40,903 nucleotides of DNA from positions 1 through 40,903 of the forward strand of contig JAUIKL010000012.1 in the NCBI GenBank assembly GCA_030430625.1, read 5' to 3'. Shown here in pieces: positions 23,687-32,402 of the stretch; position 1 is the stretch's first letter; each line of letters opens with the position of its first letter. Made by a program: the position numbers and the translations under genes. This stretch comes from Gemmatimonadota bacterium. GTDB taxonomy: Bacteria; Gemmatimonadota; Gemmatimonadetes; Longimicrobiales; Gaopeijiaceae. The notes beneath the pieces are model-generated. The model saw only the letters and a program-made list of their open reading frames with translations. It was not told the origin of the DNA and made no database searches.

Positions 23687-24109
23687 GTGATCCTGCACTT
23701 CAACTACGAAGAACTGACCGCGCTGCGGTCCGGTGCACGGGTCTTCCTCGAACGAGAGGAGCCCGGACGCGGGGCTGTGCTCGCCCCCTCCGAGGAGCGA
23801 GCGAGTGTGGAGGCACTCCTGCCCCAGTTGGATGGGGACATTTCGCTCTCCACCCTGGCCGAGGTCCGCCACCTCGAGCGTGCCCTCGAGGCCATCGTCG
23901 CTTGTCTGCGGGTCGAGATGGAGTCGACGGTGGTCGCGACCCACGCGGCCGACGAAGGGGCTGTGGCCGCGTACTTCGATTTTGCACACGGGTTCACCGT
24001 GCAGCATCGCCTACGCGAAATGGCGGCCGAGATGGAAGCTCTGGTCGAGTTGGTGACCGGGACTCCGCCGACGGCAGAAACGGAACGGACGTTCCGATTC
24101 CCGGACTGA
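23687..24109 (+). CDS. Small helical protein of unknown function
   Basis: 140 residues from a GTG with AAGGAG upstream. The chain is largely helical: YEELTALRSGARVFLERE, LSTLAEVRHLERALEAIVACL and LREMAAEMEALVELVTG. No signal peptide or metal motif. It begins a run of four rightward genes that ends with an ECF sigma factor and its anti-sigma factor; a TPR protein follows after 16 bp. A role in that regulatory unit is possible but unsupported by any recognised domain. Confidence 0.7.
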   Translation: MILHFNYEELTALRSGARVFLEREEPGRGAVLAPSEERASVEALLPQLDGDISLSTLAEVRHLERALEAIVACLRVEMESTVVATHAADEGAVAAYFDFAHGFTVQHRLREMAAEMEALVELVTGTPPTAETERTFRFPD

Positions 24110-24125
24110 GCCCCGACCGGCGGCC

Positions 24126-24446
24126 GTGACGGCATCCGACCGTCTGGCGGCGCTCGAACGAATGGTCCGGAACCGTCCGGACGACCCGCGACTTAGGTTC
24201 GGGCTGGCGCTGGAGTACCTGAACGCCGGGAGACCGGAGGACGGTGTGCGCGAGCTTCGACTGTACCTAGACCGAGCCGACGACGAGGGAAACGCATGGG
24301 GACGACTGGGTGCTGCCCTCCTCGACCTGGGACGGGACGACGAGGCTCGCACCGCGTATCGGACCGGAATCGAGGCGGCGCTACGACACGGGCATCCGAC
24401 CATGGCAGAGGAGTTGAGGGAGACCCTGGAGAACCTCGACGGATGA
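24126..24446 (+). CDS. Small TPR protein
   Basis: 106 residues from a GTG. Two to three tetratricopeptide repeats are clear: DPRLRFGLALEYLNAGRPEDGVRELR and NAWGRLGAALLDLGRDDEARTAYRTGI. A short coil (MAEELRETLENLDG) closes the protein. Such small cytoplasmic TPR proteins act as binding adaptors. Its stop overlaps the start of the sigma-factor gene (ATGA), so both are translated together, hinting that it may bind the sigma or anti-sigma protein. That is inference from packing only. Confidence 0.8.
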   Translation: MTASDRLAALERMVRNRPDDPRLRFGLALEYLNAGRPEDGVRELRLYLDRADDEGNAWGRLGAALLDLGRDDEARTAYRTGIEAALRHGHPTMAEELRETLENLDG

Positions 24447-25039
24447 CGGAGCCCCGGAAGGACCGTCGGCCGGGCTTCGAGGAGGAAGCACTCCCGCACC
24501 TCGACGCCGTATATCGGTTCGCCCTTCGTCTGACCGGGGCGCCGGACGCGGCCGAGGATCTCGTTCAGGAAACGTTCCTTCGTGCGTTCAAGTCGTGGGA
24601 TCAGTACACACGCGGCACCGCTGCCAAGAGTTGGCTCTTCACGATCTGCCGCAACGTCTTCCTCCGACGTCGGGAGCGGTCACAGCGCCACGATCAAATC
24701 GTCTCCGAGAGCGTGCCGAGGGCCGGCGCCTGGTCGGACGCCCTCAACCCGCTCTGGTTCTCCCTGTCCGGGGTGGACCCCGAGGGGGACTTCTTCGATT
24801 CGATCGTCGACGACCGGATTCTCGAAGCCATCAACGAGCTGCCCGAGGAGTACCGAACCGCCGTCGTGTTGTCGGATATCGAGGGGCTCCCCTACGCGGA
24901 GATCGCCGAGATGATGGAGGTCCCCGTGGGGACCGTGAAGAGTCGACTCTTTCGAGGGCGACGACAGTTGCAGCGAGTTCTCTACGAGTATGCCGTCGAG
25001 ATGGGGTACATCGAGGCGCGTGCGGGGGTGGACGAGTGA
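24443..25039 (+). CDS. ECF-family RNA polymerase sigma factor
   Basis: 198 residues from the ATG that overlaps the TPR gene. Region 2 (about 12-85) reads LDAVYRFALRLTGAPDAAED, then LVQETFLRAFKSWDQYTRG, and AKSWLFTICRNVFLRRRER. Region 4 (about 128-190) reads INELPEEYRTAVVLSDIEGL, then YAEIAEMMEVPVGTVKSRLFRGRRQL, the DNA-binding helix-turn-helix. Both are intact. Its anti-sigma gene starts at the last base of its stop codon. The combination with an RsrA-like partner suggests a SigR-type factor for thiol or oxidative stress. No matching target promoter was identified in the window. Confidence 0.93.
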   Translation: MTEPRKDRRPGFEEEALPHLDAVYRFALRLTGAPDAAEDLVQETFLRAFKSWDQYTRGTAAKSWLFTICRNVFLRRRERSQRHDQIVSESVPRAGAWSDALNPLWFSLSGVDPEGDFFDSIVDDRILEAINELPEEYRTAVVLSDIEGLPYAEIAEMMEVPVGTVKSRLFRGRRQLQRVLYEYAVEMGYIEARAGVDE

Positions 25040-25443
25040 TGGATGAGAAGAGGACGCTCCTCGATCGACTTCGGAGCCTGGTGGGCTCGGGGCCGGACGA
25101 AGAGCCACGAACCCGGCGTGCCGCCGAAGGAGCGGCGGACGAATCCGCCGCGGTACCGACGTGTCCGTCTTCCGACGGGGACGCGATGCTCTCGTGCGAG
25201 GAGGCGCTGGCCAAGGTGCACGAATACATCGACGGCGAGCTCGATGATGTGCCCGCCTCCCAGGTTCGTCAGCATTTCGAACAGTGCCAGGGGTGCTACC
25301 CCCACCTCCGTCTCGAACAGGTGTTTCGGGAAGCCCTTCGCCGCGCCACATCCGGCCAATGCGCCCCCGACAAACTCCGGACGAGGATCACGACGCTGAT
25401 CGACGAGGCCCGTCGAGAGGAGGCGGCCGGCGACGAGGGATGA
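25039..25443 (+). CDS. Zinc-binding (RsrA-like) anti-sigma factor
   Basis: 134 residues, soluble, no membrane helix. The zinc anti-sigma motif is complete: Cys53, His79, Cys83 and Cys86 (LSCEEALAKVHEYIDGELDD, then RQHFEQCQGC). The intervals of 26, 4 and 3 residues match those I recall for RsrA of Streptomyces. Zinc loss with disulfide formation releases the sigma factor in that system. A further cysteine (Cys108, QCAP) could take part in the switch. It has an unusual 45-residue acidic N-terminal extension with Cys42. Its ATG overlaps the sigma-factor stop by one base. A strong terminator follows at 25478-25508. Confidence 0.9.
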   Translation: MDEKRTLLDRLRSLVGSGPDEEPRTRRAAEGAADESAAVPTCPSSDGDAMLSCEEALAKVHEYIDGELDDVPASQVRQHFEQCQGCYPHLRLEQVFREALRRATSGQCAPDKLRTRITTLIDEARREEAAGDEG

Positions 25444-25477
25444 CGCCGCGGCGGGCGGGCGGTACGGATCGGTAGGA

Positions 25478-25508
25478 GGGCCGTGGTTTCCGGGTGAAAC
25501 CGCGGCCC
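25478..25508 (+). terminator. Terminator after the sigma/anti-sigma genes
   Basis: A 13-bp stem (one G-U pair): GGGCCGTGGTTTC (25478-25490), loop CGGGT, GAAACCGCGGCCC (25496-25508), followed by TTCGTGCGTTCC. It lies 34 bp after the anti-sigma stop and separates that transcript from gyrA. Confidence 0.7.
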
Positions 25509-25593
25509 TTCGTGCGTTCCGGGTCGGCTTGCGGCCCCTCACGCATTCATAGAAGCTACGGCCCGAGTCGCCCACCGATCACGCGGAGAGGGA

Positions 25594-28107
25594 ATGGCCA
25601 CGGCCTCCAAACGCGAAAGAATCGTCCCGCGCACGCTCGAAGAAGAGATGCGCGAATCGTTCCTCGACTATTCGATGAGCGTGATCGTTCAGCGGGCGTT
25701 GCCCGACGTACGAGACGGACTGAAGCCGGTGCACAGACGGATCCTCTACGCCATGCACGAACTCAGCCTCAACCCCGACCGGCCTTACAAGAAGTGCGCG
25801 ACCGTGGTCGGGGACGTGCTGGGCAAATTCCATCCGCACGGTGACTCGGCGGTGTACGACGCCCTCGTCCGCATGGTCCAGGACTTCTCCCTGCGGAATC
25901 CGGTCATCGACGGTCAGGGCAACTTCGGCTCGATCGACGGAGACCCCGCCGCGGCCTACCGGTACACCGAATCGCGGCTGGCGCCGATCGCCATCGAACT
26001 CCTGGACGATATCGAGAAGGGGACCGTCGACTTCCAGGACAACTTCGACGGACAGCGCCAGGAGCCGATCGTCCTTCCGGCGCGCTTCCCCAACCTCCTG
26101 GTCAACGGATCCTCGGGGATCGCCGTCGGCATGAGCACCAACGTGCCGCCTCACAACCTGGCAGAGGTGGCGGCGGGCATCCGCCAGTTGGTCGTAGATC
26201 CGGATTGCACGGTCGACGACCTCATGCGTCACATCCCCGGGCCGGACTTCCCGACGGGCGGCTTCGTCGTCGGCCGCGAGGGGATCGAGAAGATGTACCG
26301 GAAGGGCCGCGGTCGCGTCGTCATGCGCGCCCGCGTGGTGAAGGAGGCCCTCCGCGGCGGAAAGGAACAGCTCGTCGTCACCGAGCTGCCGTACACGGTC
26401 AACAAGGCCAAGGTCATCCAGCAGATTGCGGGGCTGGCCAAGAAGGGGAAGGTCGACGACCTCTCCGACATTCGGGACGAGACGGACCGGGACGGCATCC
26501 GTCTCGTGATCGAGCTCAAGCGCGGGGCGAATGCCGGATCCGTGCTGAAGACGCTCTTCCGCGGCACCGGCCTCCAGACGACGTTCGGCGCCCACCTGCT
26601 CGCCCTGGACGACGGCCAGCCGAAGGAGTTCGACCTCAAGCAGCTCCTGGAGCGCTTCCGGGACCACCGCGTCGAGGTCATTCAGCGTCGCAGCCGCTTC
26701 GAGTTGGAGAAGGCGGAAGCCGAGCGCCACATCGTGCAGGGTCTCCTGGCCGCTCTCGATCATATCGACGAAGTGATCAAGATCATCCGGAGCTCCGAGG
26801 ATCGGGCCGAGGCTTCGGAGCGGTTGCAGGACGCGCTGGGACTCTCGGAGATCCAGGCCGACGCCATCCTGAACATGCGTCTGGCCCGGCTCACGGCCCT
26901 CGAGCGCGTACAGCTCGAGAAGCGCCTGGGTGAACTGGAGGCGCGGATCGCCGAGCTCCGCGCCATCCTCGAGTCCGAGGAGCGGCAGCTCGAGATCATG
27001 CTCGAGGAACTCGGCGAGGTGGTGACCAAGTACGGTGACGCTCGTCGGACGGTCCTGCTCGACGACGCCGAGGAGGAGGTCGAACCCGAGGCCGTGGAGA
27101 AGCAGTTGGCCGACGAGGACGTCGTCGTGACCCTGTCCCACGAAGGGTTCGTCAAACGCATCCCTATGCATCTCTATCGGCGCCGGGTCGGGTCCGGAAA
27201 AGCGCTCGCGGGCATGGAGCGGTACGAAGACGATTACCTCGAACGGATCTTCGTGGCGCGAACGAGCGGTTGGATCCTCGCCTTCACCGAGGGCGGACAC
27301 GCCCATTTCCTCCCCGTCATGGATGTGCCCGAGAGTGCGCGGGCATCCCGCGGTCAGTCGGTCTACGCGCTCATCGAGGGCGCCGACCGCAGCGACCGGA
27401 TCGTTTCGATGATCGCGGTCGAGGACCTGGGGGCCGAGGATCGCTACCTCGTCTTCCTCTCCCGGAAGGGGGTCATGAAGCGGACCCCTCTGCCCGACTT
27501 CTCGAACCCACGTGCCGGCGGGGTGAAGGCCGCGGGTGTGAAGTCCGGTGACACCGTCATGGACGTGCAACTGTCGGACGGTAGCGCCGAAATCCTCCTG
27601 CTGGCGCGCGGCGGGAAGGCGATCCGGTTCGCCGAGGACCAGGTGAGTGTGGTCGGCCGGACCGCGCAGGGTGTGAAGGGCATGACGCTCAAGGGGGACG
27701 ACGAGGTGGCCGGAATGCTCCTCATCCGTCGCGAGGCCACGGTTCTGACCGTCAGCGAAGACGGTCTCGGGAAGAGGACGCCGATCTCGGACTTCCCGCT
27801 CCAGAACCGGGGCGGTCAGGGGAACCTGGCGGTACCCAGTGACGCGGCGTCACCGATCGTGTGCGCGCTCGAGGTGGTCGAAGCGGACGAGGTCATGATC
27901 GTGACGGCCGGCGGCAAGGTCACTCGAGCCGCCGCGGACTCGGTGCCCGTTCAGGGGCGGAGAACGCAGGGCAAGCGGATGGTGACCGTCGAGAACGGGG
28001 ATCGGGTCGTCGAGGTGACGCGAGCTCAGGGCCGAGGTGGTGCCCCGGCTCGTGACGAAGTCGATTCGGACGACGACGAAGGGCAGTTGGACCTGCTGAG
28101 TGACTGA
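25594..28107 (+). CDS. gyrA: DNA gyrase subunit A
   Basis: 837 residues, within the usual range, with GGAGAGGG before the ATG. GyrA cuts and rejoins DNA in the A2B2 gyrase that introduces negative supercoils. The N-terminus [20 protein letters not shown] is typical. The active-site tyrosine is Tyr124 in [10 protein letters not shown]. The quinolone-resistance region [10 protein letters not shown] keeps Ser85 and Asp89, so it is the drug-sensitive type. The C-terminal pinwheel (about 510-815) includes a GyrA box, QNRGGQG (737-743), arguing against ParC. The tail is acidic ([17 protein letters not shown]). gyrB is not adjacent. Confidence 0.97.
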   Translation: MATASKRERIVPRTLEEEMRESFLDYSMSVIVQRALPDVRDGLKPVHRRILYAMHELSLNPDRPYKKCATVVGDVLGKFHPHGDSAVYDALVRMVQDFSLRNPVIDGQGNFGSIDGDPAAAYRYTESRLAPIAIELLDDIEKGTVDFQDNFDGQRQEPIVLPARFPNLLVNGSSGIAVGMSTNVPPHNLAEVAAGIRQLVVDPDCTVDDLMRHIPGPDFPTGGFVVGREGIEKMYRKGRGRVVMRARVVKEALRGGKEQLVVTELPYTVNKAKVIQQIAGLAKKGKVDDLSDIRDETDRDGIRLVIELKRGANAGSVLKTLFRGTGLQTTFGAHLLALDDGQPKEFDLKQLLERFRDHRVEVIQRRSRFELEKAEAERHIVQGLLAALDHIDEVIKIIRSSEDRAEASERLQDALGLSEIQADAILNMRLARLTALERVQLEKRLGELEARIAELRAILESEERQLEIMLEELGEVVTKYGDARRTVLLDDAEEEVEPEAVEKQLADEDVVVTLSHEGFVKRIPMHLYRRRVGSGKALAGMERYEDDYLERIFVARTSGWILAFTEGGHAHFLPVMDVPESARASRGQSVYALIEGADRSDRIVSMIAVEDLGAEDRYLVFLSRKGVMKRTPLPDFSNPRAGGVKAAGVKSGDTVMDVQLSDGSAEILLLARGGKAIRFAEDQVSVVGRTAQGVKGMTLKGDDEVAGMLLIRREATVLTVSEDGLGKRTPISDFPLQNRGGQGNLAVPSDAASPIVCALEVVEADEVMIVTAGGKVTRAAADSVPVQGRRTQGKRMVTVENGDRVVEVTRAQGRGGAPARDEVDSDDDEGQLDLLSD

Positions 28108-28124
28108 GGCAGGATGCCGCGTAC

Positions 28125-28140
28125 GGAAGGACTTCGCATC
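28125..28140. repeat. GAAG/CTTC motif before the response-regulator gene
   Basis: GGAAGGACTTCGCATC contains GAAG-GA-CTTC, about 30 bp before the GTG start at 28167. Related repeats sit at 30266-30279 and 36199-36229, all in control regions of the copper island. It may be a binding site for the response regulator; short and found by eye. Confidence 0.3.
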
Positions 28141-28166
28141 GGATCGGCCTGCGGACGGAGGGACCA

Positions 28167-28847
28167 GTGCGATTGTTGGTAGTCGAGGACGACCGCAAGG
28201 TCGCGAGCTTCCTGGCCAGGGGGCTCCGGGAGGAAGGCTACGCCGTCGATGTGGCGAACGACGGTTCGGAGGGGTCGCTCATGGCCAAGCTCCATGAGTA
28301 CGACCTGCTCGTCCTCGACGTGATGTTACCCGGGGCTACGGGGCTGGAGGTCGTCCGGGATCTCCGCTCCCGGGAATCGCGCGTTCCGATCCTATTGCTC
28401 TCGGCGAGGGATAGCCGAGAGGACATCGTGATGGGTCTCGATGCCGGCGCGGACGACTACCTGACCAAGCCGTTCGGATTGGACGAACTCCTGGCGCGTG
28501 TGCGGGCCCTGCTCCGCCGCGGAGGCGCGGCCCGGCCTGACAGGTTGATCTTCGAAGACGTGCATCTGGACCGGGTCGCTCATCAGGCCGAGCGAGGTGG
28601 CGCTCGCCTGGTCCTTACGCCGAAAGAGTTCCAACTCCTGGAGTTCTTTCTCTTGCACGCCGAACGGGTCGTCCGGCGCACCGAGTTGCTCGAGAAGGTT
28701 TGGGACCTCCACTTCGACCCCATGAGCAACGTCGTGGACGTCCATGTCGGGAATCTTCGGAAGAAGCTGCGGGAAGCGGGCGGCCCCGAGATCCTCCACA
28801 CCGTTCGCGGCGTCGGGTACGTCCTCCACCGCGACCCCCCGCACTGA
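28167..28847 (+). CDS. OmpR/CusR-type response regulator
   Basis: 226 residues from a GTG with GGAGGG upstream. Receiver domain about 1-115 with acidic pair Glu7-Asp8-Asp9, phospho-acceptor Asp51 (LVLDVMLPG) and Lys101 (LTKPFG). The winged-helix DNA-binding domain spans about 128-222 (LTPKEFQLLEFFLLHAERVV, VDVHVGNLRKKL, TVRGVGYVL). The adjacent copper ATPase and the copABCD-type operon make it a probable CusR/CopR-like copper-responsive activator. The sensor kinase gene overlaps its stop by one base. No signature residue alone proves the metal. Confidence 0.93.
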   Translation: MRLLVVEDDRKVASFLARGLREEGYAVDVANDGSEGSLMAKLHEYDLLVLDVMLPGATGLEVVRDLRSRESRVPILLLSARDSREDIVMGLDAGADDYLTKPFGLDELLARVRALLRRGGAARPDRLIFEDVHLDRVAHQAERGGARLVLTPKEFQLLEFFLLHAERVVRRTELLEKVWDLHFDPMSNVVDVHVGNLRKKLREAGGPEILHTVRGVGYVLHRDPPH

Positions 28848-30268
28848 TGCGTTCGTTCCGCTTCCTTCTCGCGGCTCGAGCCGCCGCCGCCACCGCGGTG
28901 GGCCTCATCGTGTTGTCCGCCGCCACGCTGTTCACGTTGAAGCTGGTGCTGGACCGGGAGCTCGACTCCGGGATTCTCAGTGTGGCGTCGATCCAAGCCG
29001 CCTCGCTCGCCGATGGGCCGTCTGGCGACATGCACTTCCACGAGTGGGAACTGACACCCGAGGAAGCGGCCTCGGTCCGGGACCTGGTCCAGTACGCTCA
29101 GGTGTGGGACGCCGACGGGACCAGTCTGCTGCGCAGTCGATACATGACCGCGGACCTACCGGTAGACGAGGCTTCGCTCTTCCGGGCCTCGGCCGGGGAG
29201 GTCGTCTGGGCTCGGCAGGACTTCGAGGGGGCGGCGGTCCGGACGGTCTTCTACCCCCTCGAGCGCCTCGGGCTGGCACACCAGACCCATGTGCTCCAGG
29301 TGGCGGCCCCGCTGGCTCGCAGGGACGAGATGCTGCGCCGAGCGGGGGTCTTCCTCCTCCTGCTCACCGTGTCCCTGACGTCAGCCACGTTCGGTGGCGC
29401 CTGGTGGCTGGCCGACCGGGCGGTGCGGCCGATCCACGAGGTCATGGACCAGGCGGAGGAGATCGGAGCGCGGTCGCTCGACCGGCGGATCCACGCCTAC
29501 GCCGACGCCACCGAGTACCGACGTCTCGTTCAGGTACTCAACACGATGTTGGGCAGGCTCCAGCTCGGCTTCGAGGCCCAGCGTCGGTTCACTGCGGATG
29601 CGAGCCACGAGTTGCGGTCGCCGCTGACCGCGATGCGAGGAGAGATCGAGGTCGCGCTACGGCGAGACCGAAGCCCCGCGGAGTACCGGGACGTCTTGAA
29701 GAGTACGCTCGAAGAGGTCGAGCGCCTGTCCGACACGTCGGACGAACTCCTCACCCTGGCCCGCTCGGACGCGCGCGTCCTCGTTGCAGCGCCCGAAGAC
29801 ATCGATGCGGCCGAGGTCGTCCGGAGTGTCCTCGACCGCCTCGGCGGCAGGGCGGCCGGCCGGAGCGTGGTCCTGGCCTTCCGGGCGGACGATCACGTCG
29901 CGGCCAAGGTCGATCCGGGTATGCTCGGACGCATCGCATGGAATCTGGTCGACAACGCCATCCGTCACGCTCGGACCCGTGTCGAGGTCGAGGTGGCCGC
30001 TCCCGAAGGTGTCTTGGAGGTCGTCGTCCGCGACGATGGACCCGGACTCGGGGATATGGACCCCGATGACCTCTTCGGGCGGTTCTTCCGGGCCGATCAG
30101 GCGCGCACGCCGGACGGGACCGCCGGAGGGACGGGTCTGGGGCTCGCGATCGTGCGGGCGCTCGCGGAGGCGCACGGGGGTTCGGCTTCCGCGGCCCCAG
30201 GTGACGGTGGCGGCAGTGTGTTCACCGTACGGATGTCGCAGGTGTTGTCCGAGCATCAGGAGGAATGA
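28847..30268 (+). CDS. Sensor histidine kinase, probable copper sensor
   Basis: 473 residues. Two membrane helices (about 10-33 and 166-188) enclose a periplasmic sensor of about 130 residues. A HAMP domain (about 188-240) leads to the kinase core: phosphorylated His254 in DASHELRSPLTAMRGEIE, N box Asn366/Asn370 (WNLVDNAIRHA), DDGPGLGD and GGTGLGLAIV. The periplasmic segment has Met62, His63 and His65 (GDMHFHEW), possible copper ligands. It should phosphorylate the regulator encoded immediately upstream. CusS/CopS-like by domain order and context. The P-type ATPase gene follows after 81 bp. Confidence 0.92.
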   Translation: MRSFRFLLAARAAAATAVGLIVLSAATLFTLKLVLDRELDSGILSVASIQAASLADGPSGDMHFHEWELTPEEAASVRDLVQYAQVWDADGTSLLRSRYMTADLPVDEASLFRASAGEVVWARQDFEGAAVRTVFYPLERLGLAHQTHVLQVAAPLARRDEMLRRAGVFLLLLTVSLTSATFGGAWWLADRAVRPIHEVMDQAEEIGARSLDRRIHAYADATEYRRLVQVLNTMLGRLQLGFEAQRRFTADASHELRSPLTAMRGEIEVALRRDRSPAEYRDVLKSTLEEVERLSDTSDELLTLARSDARVLVAAPEDIDAAEVVRSVLDRLGGRAAGRSVVLAFRADDHVAAKVDPGMLGRIAWNLVDNAIRHARTRVEVEVAAPEGVLEVVVRDDGPGLGDMDPDDLFGRFFRADQARTPDGTAGGTGLGLAIVRALAEAHGGSASAAPGDGGGSVFTVRMSQVLSEHQEE

Positions 30269-30279
30269 AGGAGTCTTCA
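30266..30279. repeat. GAAG/CTTC inverted repeat before the copper ATPase
   Basis: TGAAGGAGTCTTCA, with TGAAG and CTTCA arms around GAGT. It agrees at 12 of 14 positions with TGAGGAAGTCTTCA at 36216-36229. It overlaps the kinase stop codon and the ribosome-binding site of the small ORF at 30279. Either an operator for an internal promoter or an RNA-level element. Confidence 0.35.
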
Positions 30280-30353
30280 TGCCTCGCTCACGAGGTGTTC
30301 ATGTGTCCTGGCCTACGTTCGGTCAGCGCGGACTCCAGGAGGACGACCCATGA
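30279..30353 (+). CDS. Possible 24-residue leader ORF before the ATPase
   Basis: An ATG with AAGGAG five bases upstream opens MPRSRGVHVSWPTFGQRGLQ and four more residues. Its stop codon overlaps the ATPase start (ATGA), the pattern used for translational coupling. The peptide has no recognised domain. It could serve only to bring ribosomes to the next start. There is no independent evidence of expression. Confidence 0.35.
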   Translation: MPRSRGVHVSWPTFGQRGLQEDDP

Positions 30354-32374
30354 GTCATGGACACGAGAGCACCGGACACGAGGACCACGAAGGGCATGGA
30401 CACGGCGAGCACGAGGGACACAGCGTCGACATGTTCCGGAACCTCTTCTGGGGGTCCCTGCTTCTCGCCCTTCCCACCCTGATCTGGAGCGAGTCCCTTC
30501 AGGGTTGGCTTGGCTACTCGGCCCCCTCCGTGCCGTTCCGTAACGCTGTAGCCCCTGTGTTCGGCACGGCCGTATTCCTCTACGGGGGGCGAGTCTTCCT
30601 GTCGGGTGCTCGCAGAGAAGTGACTGCGGGTCAGCCCGGAATGATGACCCTCATATCGCTCGCGATCACGGTCGCGTTCGGGTACAGCGTCGCGGTCACG
30701 TCGGGGTGGGTCGGTGAAGCTCTGTGGTGGGAATTGGCCACTCTCGTTGTCATCATGCTCCTCGGCCACTGGATCGAGATGCGATCGATCCGGCAGGCCC
30801 GCGGGGCGCTGGACGAGCTGGCGCGACTCCTACCCGACACCGCCGAGCGGGTCACGGAAGAGGGGACCGAACGAATTCCGGCGGCGGACCTGGTGGCGGG
30901 AGACGTCGTGCTCGTCCGTCCCGGTGCGGCCATTCCCGGAGACGGTGTGGTCCTCGACGGACGGAGCGGCGTCGACGAGTCGCTGATCTCCGGTGAGTCG
31001 ACCCCGGTCGAGAAGACCGAGGGTAGTGAGGTCGTGGCCGGGTCGGTCAACGGCTCGGGTGCGTTGCGGATCCGGATCGACCAGACGGGGGACCGAACCA
31101 CACTCGCCGGGATCATGCGCCTCGTACAAGATGCGCAAGAGTCGAGGTCCCGGACCCAGGCGCTGGCTGATCGCGCCGCGCGCGGGCTCTTCTATCTCGC
31201 GGTGGGAGCCGGTGCATTGACCTTCGTGTCGTGGATCGTGACGACGGGTGATGCGTCGCTCGCCGTGCAGCGCACGGTCGCGGTCCTCGTGATCGCTTGC
31301 CCGCACGCCTTGGGTGTCGCGATCCCACTCGTCGTGGCGATCTCGACGCGGCTCGGAGCCTCCAACGGGATTCTGGTGCGCGATCGCCGCGGCCTAGAGG
31401 AAGCTCGGTCGCTCGACACGATCGCCTTCGACAAGACAGGAACGCTGACGATGGGCGACTTCGGCGTGGTCGACATCGTGGCCGCCGAGGGCTGGGCCGA
31501 CGACGACGTCCTGGGACTGGCCGCTGCCATCGAACGGGACTCGGAGCATACGATTGCTCGGGGCATCGTCGACGCGGCCGGGGAGCGATCGACCGACGTC
31601 CCGGAGGCGACAGACTTCGAGGCAATTCCGGGCCACGGCGCCGAAGCCGTCGTGGAGGGGGTGGTGGTCCGTGTTGGTGGGCCGGCCCTCCTCGACAAGC
31701 TCGGCGCGTCACTCACACCCACCCTGGACGACGCAGCTCGGGAGAGTGAGAAGCGGGGCCGAACGACCGTCTACGTGGTGCGGGATCGAGAAGTGGTGGG
31801 ACTCCTCGGCCTCGCCGATCGGGTGCGACCCGAGTCCGCCGACGCAGTCGCACGACTCCACGCGCTCGGCCTCGATGTCGTCATGCTCACTGGGGACGCT
31901 CATCCGGTCGCCGAGGCTGTAGCCGCGGATCTCGGGATCGAGACCGTCTTCGCTCAGGTTCTACCGGATCAGAAGGCCGACAGGATTCGCGCGCTCCGGT
32001 CCGAGGGACGACGTGTCGCCATGGTCGGCGACGGAGTCAACGACGCTCCGGCCCTGGCCACGGCCGATGTCGGTATCGCGATCGGAGCGGGGACCGACGT
32101 CGCGGTGGAGTCGGGTGACATCGTTCTCGTCGAGAGTGACCCCCGCGATGTGGCTCGGATGATCCGACTGAGTCGAGCGACCTACCGTAAGATGATCCAG
32201 AATCTTTGGTGGGCGGCGGGATACAACGTTGTCGCACTCCCGGTCGCAGCGGGCGTGCTCGCGCGGTGGGGCGTCCTCCTGCCTCCAGCTCTGGCCGCCG
32301 TCCTGATGTCCGCCAGTACCGTGGTCGTGGCCGTGAACGCACAGCTGCTACGAAGGGTCGATCTGGCGGGATGA
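30350..32374 (+). CDS. copB: Copper-exporting P1B-type ATPase, CopB-like (CPH motif)
   Basis: 674 residues. The histidine-rich N-terminus (HGHESTGHEDHEGHGHGEHE) replaces the CxxC metal domains of CopA ATPases. Key parts: actuator SGES (214-217), transport motif Cys317-Pro318-His319 (VIACPHALG), phosphorylated Asp361 (DKTGTLT), TGDAH, GDGVNDAPAL and the last-helix MSASTVVVAVNA. CPH and the His-rich head define the P1B-3 group, which pumps Cu(II) or Cu(I) out of the cytoplasm. The N-domain HP pair reads His-Thr here (SEHTIARG). It lies downstream of the two-component genes and converges on copD after 20 bp. Note that CopB also names the unrelated outer-membrane protein at 33730. Confidence 0.93.
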   Translation: MSHGHESTGHEDHEGHGHGEHEGHSVDMFRNLFWGSLLLALPTLIWSESLQGWLGYSAPSVPFRNAVAPVFGTAVFLYGGRVFLSGARREVTAGQPGMMTLISLAITVAFGYSVAVTSGWVGEALWWELATLVVIMLLGHWIEMRSIRQARGALDELARLLPDTAERVTEEGTERIPAADLVAGDVVLVRPGAAIPGDGVVLDGRSGVDESLISGESTPVEKTEGSEVVAGSVNGSGALRIRIDQTGDRTTLAGIMRLVQDAQESRSRTQALADRAARGLFYLAVGAGALTFVSWIVTTGDASLAVQRTVAVLVIACPHALGVAIPLVVAISTRLGASNGILVRDRRGLEEARSLDTIAFDKTGTLTMGDFGVVDIVAAEGWADDDVLGLAAAIERDSEHTIARGIVDAAGERSTDVPEATDFEAIPGHGAEAVVEGVVVRVGGPALLDKLGASLTPTLDDAARESEKRGRTTVYVVRDREVVGLLGLADRVRPESADAVARLHALGLDVVMLTGDAHPVAEAVAADLGIETVFAQVLPDQKADRIRALRSEGRRVAMVGDGVNDAPALATADVGIAIGAGTDVAVESGDIVLVESDPRDVARMIRLSRATYRKMIQNLWWAAGYNVVALPVAAGVLARWGVLLPPALAAVLMSASTVVVAVNAQLLRRVDLAG

Positions 32375-32386
32375 AATCGCCGATAG

Positions 32387-32402
32387 GTGCGTGATCACCC
32401 AC
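32387..32402. repeat. Palindrome between convergent copper genes
   Basis: GTGcGTGATCACcCAC is symmetric apart from one base pair and covers the stop codon of the copD-like gene. At 20 bp the gap between the two stops is the only place for a shared terminator, but the element has no loop or U-tract, so its role is unclear. Confidence 0.25.

Noticed and set aside
25579-27570. Long open frame on the - strand opposite gyrA
   Set aside because: The + strand is a clear full-length gyrA; the antisense frame is a GC-bias shadow with no domain.
30265-30543. Overlapping + strand frame starting MKESSCLAHEV before the copper ATPase
   Set aside because: It runs out of frame into the ATPase gene, and the 24-codon frame at 30279 has the better ribosome-binding site and stop placement.
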